The translations under genes were made by a program, and so were the position numbers. 5,319 nt of DNA, taken from assembly GCA_937942935.1 (NCBI GenBank), contig CALDGT010001297.1:1-5319 (forward strand), written 5' to 3'. Source of the DNA: an uncultured Chloroflexota bacterium. Lineage in GTDB: Bacteria; Chloroflexota; Anaerolineae; Aggregatilineales; Phototrophicaceae. This document shows positions 1 to 3,087 of this stretch, in pieces. Positions within the stretch are counted from its first letter, which is position 1. Each line of letters begins with the position of its first letter. The notes under the pieces were generated by a model that was given only the letters and a program-made list of their open reading frames with translations, did not search any database and was not told the DNA's origin.

Positions 1-271
1 TTGGTGTTTCGGTTGGCAAAGATGTCTCTGTCTCGGTTGCGGTCGCCGTGGGGATAATATCAGTTGGCTGTGGCGATGGCGATAAGGTTGCAGATGGTGT
101 GATTGTCAGGGTTGCAGTTAAAGTGACCTGTGGCAATGGGTTTATCGGCTCTTGGACAACCGCAGGTGCGGTAGGTGTAGCATCTTCATTTGCCCCACAT
201 GCCGCCAAAAATAATGCAAGGAAAATGATTACTATCCGTGTTAGATTTTTTGATTTCATCATAAGATTCAT
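1..271 (-). CDS. Putative lipoprotein with Thr/Pro-rich linker, partial (C-terminus beyond the left edge)
   Basis: Read on the minus strand, the first 25 residues form a lipoprotein signal peptide: a short basic start (MMKSKNLTR), a hydrophobic core IVIIFLALFL and a lipobox Leu-Ala-Ala-Cys with the lipidated Cys at residue 25. The mature part begins GANEDATPT and becomes a Thr/Pro/Ser-rich, presumably unstructured linker that continues to the window edge, so the functional domain is not visible. No database family can be assigned from this fragment. The first ATG is at 271, three bases after the stop of the upstream LysM gene. In-frame ATGs at 262 and 259 are alternatives; the one at 262 has a GGA eight bases upstream, while 271 has only a weak CGG, so 262 may be the real start. 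The tight spacing indicates an operon with the LysM gene and probable translational coupling. The protein is expected to be anchored to the outer face of the cytoplasmic membrane. The lipoprotein call is firm; the function is unknown. Confidence 0.82.
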   Translation of the reverse strand, partial: MNLMMKSKNLTRIVIIFLALFLAACGANEDATPTAPAVVQEPINPLPQVTLTATLTITPSATLSPSPQPTDIIPTATATETETSLPTETP

Positions 272-274
272 CCG

Positions 275-1573
275 TTAGTTGAGTGCGCCTGTTTCCCAAA
301 CAAAAATAAAAGTAGGTGTTGTATAACTGGCGCTATCTGTATCATTCACATTGACAACACTAATTGACCATTCATATTCATGGCGCACCAGCGTCTCGGT
401 CTTTGCTTGCCAATCTGTTGGAACAACAAATCGTGTGTCGCGTGTATATGCAGTATATGTCATTCCAGTGTTCAGATTCTTGACGTTTACCCTATATGTT
501 TCGTCTGTGCCTAATGTTCCCGTCGGACTCCAACGCAATGTCACCAGTTCAGTTTGCCTAAATAGCAACAAATTGCTTGGGCTTTGGATAACAGGTGCAT
601 TAAATGTTGGTGTCGGGGTTGGCGTTGGGGTTTCGCTCCCCGATGGTGTGGGCGAAAGGGTTGGCGTTGGGGTTGGGGCAGGAACACGAAGTAATTGCCC
701 CTCAAATACCATCACATTACACCGCTCACCGCCCAAATCTAACCCAAAATCACACTGCGAAAATGTCACTTCTGGGTTCAATTGCGATAAGATTTCGATG
801 GTCGCCTTATATTGCAAAGCAATTGTAATGATATTCTCACCTGCTATCACCTGATGTAGCTGAACACCGGGCAATAACGTGGGCGTTGGAAAAAAGGCTT
901 GGTCAAATGCGATATTTTGTGTTTCCACTTCGACTTCTGGGTCAAGTGTTGCTGTCGGGATGCTAGGGTCTACTGTGGGCGTGGGCCACGGAATTTCGAG
1001 GACTTGTCCCTCAAAAATTGTACCTGCATCTTTTAAGTTATTAATTTCAACCACCTGTGCAAAAACAGCATCACTAAAATGCCCACACCGCACTACAACA
1101 TCCCATAATAAATCACCTGTCTGTACAGTTTGCATACAGGGTTCACGAGTTGGCGTGAATGTTGGTGTATCTGTGGGAAGCGGTGTGATAGTTGGCGTGC
1201 GGGTTGGTGGTCCCAGTGTAACTGTTGGATGGTTAAATGTGATACTTGGTGTTAAAGTCGGTTCGCTGATAATATCAGAGAGGATTTGTTGTGCATTTCT
1301 GAACAAATTAGGGTCAAAGATGATTAAAATGCCCACAAGCATCATCATTACCAAAAATATAAATGCACCTAATAAATAACGCCGACCAGTTGGATGAAGC
1401 GCACGCTCCATCAAATCTGTCTCGGCATATTGATATTCATAGTCCGATGTTGTTTTGCGTGGCAAATTGCCTGTCATATCTGTTGTGAGAGGCGTTCCAC
1501 ACGTCATACAAAATGACGCATTAATAGGATTCGCGGTCTTACAGATTGGACATGTTTTATAAGATTCTGGCAA
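275..1573 (-). CDS. Membrane protein: N-terminal zinc ribbon, one TM helix, two LysM domains, C-terminal beta-sandwich
   Basis: This 432-residue protein is probably a cell-wall-binding envelope protein. Residues 8-25 hold two Cys pairs (CPIC and CMTC), a zinc-ribbon pattern. Residues 64-65 are Arg-Arg, followed by one hydrophobic helix at about 67-86, giving an N-in topology with the zinc ribbon in the cytoplasm. A Thr/Pro linker (105-145) leads to LysM 1 (about 147-195: VQTGDLLWDVVVRCGH, later INNL and GQVLEIP). A second linker leads to LysM 2 (about 240-298: VIAGENIITIALQY, QLNPE, GQLLRVP). LysM domains typically bind N-acetylglucosamine polymers such as peptidoglycan. Cys146/Cys163 and Cys274/Cys285 could form disulfides outside the cell. 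A TPTPT linker (300-323) precedes a fibronectin-III-like region (about 327-425: VTLRWSPTG, YRVNVKNL, HEYEWSISVVN). The start is TTG, chosen because GAGGTGAT lies seven bases upstream (counted from GAGG) and the zinc ribbon begins at once. I see no catalytic domain. The lipoprotein gene follows directly. Confidence 0.88.
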   Translation of the reverse strand: MPESYKTCPICKTANPINASFCMTCGTPLTTDMTGNLPRKTTSDYEYQYAETDLMERALHPTGRRYLLGAFIFLVMMMLVGILIIFDPNLFRNAQQILSDIISEPTLTPSITFNHPTVTLGPPTRTPTITPLPTDTPTFTPTREPCMQTVQTGDLLWDVVVRCGHFSDAVFAQVVEINNLKDAGTIFEGQVLEIPWPTPTVDPSIPTATLDPEVEVETQNIAFDQAFFPTPTLLPGVQLHQVIAGENIITIALQYKATIEILSQLNPEVTFSQCDFGLDLGGERCNVMVFEGQLLRVPAPTPTPTLSPTPSGSETPTPTPTPTFNAPVIQSPSNLLLFRQTELVTLRWSPTGTLGTDETYRVNVKNLNTGMTYTAYTRDTRFVVPTDWQAKTETLVRHEYEWSISVVNVNDTDSASYTTPTFIFVWETGALN

Positions 1574-1576
1574 ATT

Positions 1577-1584
1577 ATCACCTC
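1577..1584 (-). promoter_or_regulatory. Strong Shine-Dalgarno supporting a TTG start
   Basis: The minus strand reads GAGGTGAT, eight consecutive bases complementary to the usual 16S rRNA tail. Seven bases separate GAGG from the TTG at 1573-1571. It fixes the non-ATG start of the zinc-ribbon LysM gene. Confidence 0.8.
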
Positions 1585-1589
1585 TTACA

Positions 1590-1636
1590 TTCGTTCATTA
1601 AGGCACCATTATAGCCTTATTGATAGAATGAATGAA
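1590..1636. repeat. Nested inverted repeats overlapping the LysM-operon promoter
   Basis: The inner repeat is TAAGGC (1599-1604) and GCCTTA (1614-1619), a perfect 6-bp stem with a 9-base loop that contains the -10 hexamer. The outer repeat pairs 1590-1599 (TTCGTTCATT) with 1627-1636 (AATGAATGAA); nine of ten positions are complementary, and the tenth is G-T on the plus strand or C-A on the minus. The two repeats share base 1599, so they cannot both form in full. There is no following T tract, so a rho-independent terminator for the gene ending at 1645 is not well supported. An operator-like element or chance in an AT-rich spacer are the alternatives. Confidence 0.4.
1608..1636 (-). promoter_or_regulatory. 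Putative sigma-70-type promoter of the LysM-lipoprotein operon
   Basis: On the minus strand a perfect TATAAT lies at 1613-1608. A weak -35-like TTCATT (3 of 6 matches to TTGACA) lies at 1636-1631, with a 17-base spacer. Transcription would start near 1601, leaving a leader of about 28 bases before the TTG start at 1573. The hexamer sits in the loop of a TAAGGC/GCCTTA inverted repeat. The promoter would allow the LysM operon to be expressed independently of the upstream nucleotidyltransferase gene. This is predicted from sequence only. Confidence 0.5.
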
Positions 1637-1644
1637 GGGACTGA

Positions 1645-2616
1645 TTATGTAAGCGAGCCACGAGTGGTTAAAATTGTACCCGTTAAGGTCTTTTGTGATG
1701 GCACATTGGCTTTGGTCAATACGATACAATCTTTAAGAACCACTTCATGACCAACACTCGCGCCACGTTCCAAATAGACATGGGGACCAATTTTCGCCCC
1801 CTGCCCCACATTCACTTGGGGATCTATCCGTACAGGCGGGATAATTTTCACAGTATATGGCAACTCACTCAGAATATGGGCATCGTGACCTTCATCTAAT
1901 AAATGTTTATTGAGTGTCAACAAATCGCGGTCTGCTTCGACCTGCAAAACCCAATTTGCACGGGTCATAATTCCCTTGCCACCATTCTCGATATAGCGTT
2001 TGGCAATATCCATAAATTGCCGATTCGATTCTTGATAAGTAGCTTGGTCAGATAATTTCATGATATATTCAACAACAGGCGCACCGCACACAAAAAAATC
2101 AATGAGGGTAAGAGCGCGTTTTTCTGGTGTAGAAGCTGTCACAATTTCTTTGACAACATCCGATTCTGTCACCGCAAAGACATGCTGAGGCGCTTGCGAC
2201 AATGTATTGGATGCCCCACTGAAAAGCAATACATCTGGATTTTCTTCGTAATGATTGAGTAGCGCTTCTGGGAAATGGGTATGTGTAAAGCTATTATAGC
2301 TACATACAATAAAGGGTTCATTAATTTTCTGGGCTATCGTCTTAATTGTCTTAACAAAACTATCATTAGGAAATTTGAGGATATAATTCACGGTAACATC
2401 TGGCATCCATTGGGTGTTTAAGTAATTCACCACAGCGCCTTCATTTTCGCCAACAACAACTGTATAGTGGCGAATTCCTACCCGATATAATCTGTCCATA
2501 ATCCGAATAACCAATGGTTTGCCTAATGCGGGGAGCATTGAATGAGCGCGATTATAGGTAAGTTGGCTACGATGCGATAAAGACCCAACAGTGAGAATGA
2601 CTGCATGTTTGACCAA
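1645..2616 (-). CDS. Nucleotidyltransferase-fold protein with left-handed beta-helix tail; active site degenerate, probable pseudoenzyme
   Basis: This 323-residue protein has the layout of sugar-1-phosphate nucleotidyltransferases: an N-terminal Rossmann-like domain (AVILTVG, later LPALGKPLV at about 28-36) and a C-terminal hexapeptide-type beta-helix (about 258-316: IDPQVNVGQGAKIGPHVYL). Active family members join NTP and a sugar phosphate with release of pyrophosphate. Here the expected GxGTRL loop reads GSLSHR (residues 11-16), the Pro-Lys motif reads Ala-His (24-25), the metal-binding Gly-Asp region reads Tyr-Asn (107-108), and the later WxDxGT-like motif reads WVLQVEAD (222-229), with Gln in place of Asp. 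I infer loss of catalysis with the fold retained. The start is TTG at 2616: GAGG lies nine bases upstream, the protein then opens MVKHAVILTVG as the family does, and an extended -10 promoter lies upstream of it. A longer reading frame from ATG 2697 has no ribosome site. The partner and cellular role are unknown. Confidence 0.8.
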   Translation of the reverse strand: MVKHAVILTVGSLSHRSQLTYNRAHSMLPALGKPLVIRIMDRLYRVGIRHYTVVVGENEGAVVNYLNTQWMPDVTVNYILKFPNDSFVKTIKTIAQKINEPFIVCSYNSFTHTHFPEALLNHYEENPDVLLFSGASNTLSQAPQHVFAVTESDVVKEIVTASTPEKRALTLIDFFVCGAPVVEYIMKLSDQATYQESNRQFMDIAKRYIENGGKGIMTRANWVLQVEADRDLLTLNKHLLDEGHDAHILSELPYTVKIIPPVRIDPQVNVGQGAKIGPHVYLERGASVGHEVVLKDCIVLTKANVPSQKTLTGTILTTRGSLT

Positions 2617-2625
2617 GTTGAAGTT

Positions 2626-2629
2626 CCTC
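2626..2629 (-). promoter_or_regulatory. Shine-Dalgarno supporting a TTG start at 2616
   Basis: The minus strand reads TTGAGGAACTTCAAC and then TTG. The GAGG core is nine bases before the start codon. It favours the TTG at 2616 over the ATG at 2697, which is preceded only by an unrelated CCCACAAATT stretch. Confidence 0.65.
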
Positions 2630-2668
2630 AATCTAATCAAGAGGTTAAATATAGATTTCCTGACCTTG

Positions 2669-2677
2669 ATTATAACA
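2669..2677 (-). promoter_or_regulatory. Extended -10 promoter of the nucleotidyltransferase-fold gene
   Basis: The minus strand reads TGTTATAAT, a perfect TATAAT (2674-2669) with an upstream TGn extension. I find no clear -35, which extended -10 promoters can do without. Transcription would start near 2662, giving a leader of about 45 bases before the TTG at 2616. The promoter lies inside the longer reading frame that begins at 2697, so its transcript would not include that ATG. Confidence 0.55.
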
Positions 2678-2771
2678 TGCTCTACTGAGAAAATCATAAT
2701 TTGTGGGTGGGTAGTCTTTACCTAAATAGGAATTTTGAACTATTCTTTATCGAATTAAATTGGCTTTTGAT

Positions 2772-2777
2772 TATAAT
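2772..2777 (+). promoter_or_regulatory. Putative -10 box of the HEAT-repeat gene
   Basis: A perfect TATAAT lies 47 bases before the GTG start, with a T-rich stretch upstream and a TG two bases before the box (one base off the extended -10 spacing). I see no convincing -35 at 16-18 bases. Together with the minus-strand promoter at 2669-2677 it makes 2617-2824 a divergent promoter region. Confidence 0.45.
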
Positions 2778-2811
2778 AAAGTTCAGAACGTATTGGCGAT
2801 TTCACGAATTC

Positions 2812-2818
2812 AAAGGAG
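2812..2818 (+). promoter_or_regulatory. Shine-Dalgarno supporting a GTG start
   Basis: AAAGGAG lies six bases before the GTG at 2825. This is a near-ideal spacing, and it supports translation of the small HEAT-repeat gene from this non-ATG codon. Confidence 0.8.
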
Positions 2819-2824
2819 TTCAGG

Positions 2825-3058
2825 GTGAGTGTCAATCAAAAATTATTAGAGTATCATATTAGTCGCTTAAAAGATAAGCGGGTAGAAGTACGACTACAAT
2901 CAATCCAAGAATTGGTCTTGCTCAATGATGCTGGTGCATTAGAAGCCTTACGCGATGTTTTTAGCAACGATAATGATGTAGATGTCCGTAAAGCCGCCCA
3001 AGAAGCGGGGCGAGTCATTTTCAAAAATCAAGTGAACCCCAATAATGCAAGCGGGTGA
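2825..3058 (+). CDS. Small HEAT-repeat protein
   Basis: This 77-residue protein is predicted to be almost entirely helical. It reads as about two HEAT units: helices near residues 5-18 and 19-33 (EYHISRLKDKRVEVRLQSIQELVLL), then 35-46 and 51-67 (GALEALRDVF and DVDVRKAAQEAGRVIF). The DVDVRKAAQEA stretch is typical of the second helix of a HEAT repeat, where Asp, Val, Arg and Ala recur. HEAT repeats bind other proteins and have no catalytic activity themselves, so this is likely an adaptor; the partner cannot be told from sequence. There is no signal peptide or membrane helix, so it is probably cytoplasmic. It is shorter than most HEAT proteins, which stack many units, but it has a good ribosome site, a candidate promoter and a hairpin at its end, so it looks like a genuine free-standing gene. 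The GTG start is set by AAAGGAG. It is divergent from the nucleotidyltransferase-fold gene and convergent with valS. Confidence 0.82.
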   Translation: MSVNQKLLEYHISRLKDKRVEVRLQSIQELVLLNDAGALEALRDVFSNDNDVDVRKAAQEAGRVIFKNQVNPNNASG

Positions 3059-3074
3059 AGGTTTTCCTTCACCC
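3053..3074. terminator. Bidirectional terminator-like hairpin between convergent genes
   Basis: GGGTGAAGG (3053-3061) and CCTTCACCC (3066-3074) form a perfect 9-bp stem with a TTTT loop. The TGA stop codon of the HEAT gene (3056-3058) lies inside the left arm, and the valS stop codon is 13 bases away on the other side. Neither strand has a proper T tract after the stem, so termination may be weak or factor-assisted, or the stem may mainly protect the 3' ends of the mRNAs. Confidence 0.65.
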
Positions 3075-3087
3075 ACAAATATATCAA

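Larger units (their letters stand above)
2699..3080. repeat. 11-bp perfect inverted repeats flanking the HEAT gene unit
   Basis: ATTTGTGGGTG at 2699-2709 recurs as its exact reverse complement CACCCACAAAT at 3070-3080. The pair encloses the HEAT gene, its promoter and its terminator (382 bp in all). ATA flanks both outer ends (2696-2698 and 3081-3083), which could be a 3-bp target duplication or chance. The right copy overlaps the terminator hairpin. No transposase is present. Confidence 0.35.

Noticed and set aside
48..278. Plus-strand open frame of 76 codons at the left edge
   Set aside because: The minus strand gives a clear lipoprotein signal peptide with lipobox over the same bases.
615..678. 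G-rich stretch with five runs of three or four G on the plus strand, a possible G-quadruplex
   Set aside because: The runs are the complement of Pro and Thr codons of the TPTPT linker and are unevenly spaced; coding explains them fully.
351..854. Plus-strand open frame rich in Gly-Val repeats
   Set aside because: It is the antisense of the Thr/Pro linkers and LysM region of the minus-strand gene; it has no ribosome site and no family resemblance.
603..1215. Repeated GGTTGGCGTTGGGG-like and GTTGGCGTG-like units at the DNA level, considered as tandem repeats
   Set aside because: They correspond to Thr-Pro dipeptides in two separate linkers and are irregular in length; no separate DNA repeat is needed.
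879..1379. Plus-strand open frame of 166 codons
   Set aside because: It is fully antisense to the LysM gene, and its Gly-Val runs mirror Thr-Pro codons.
1590..1636. Rho-independent terminator for the nucleotidyltransferase-fold gene
   Set aside because: Inverted repeats exist, but no T tract follows on the minus strand and the inner stem is only 6 bp; the promoter reading fits better.
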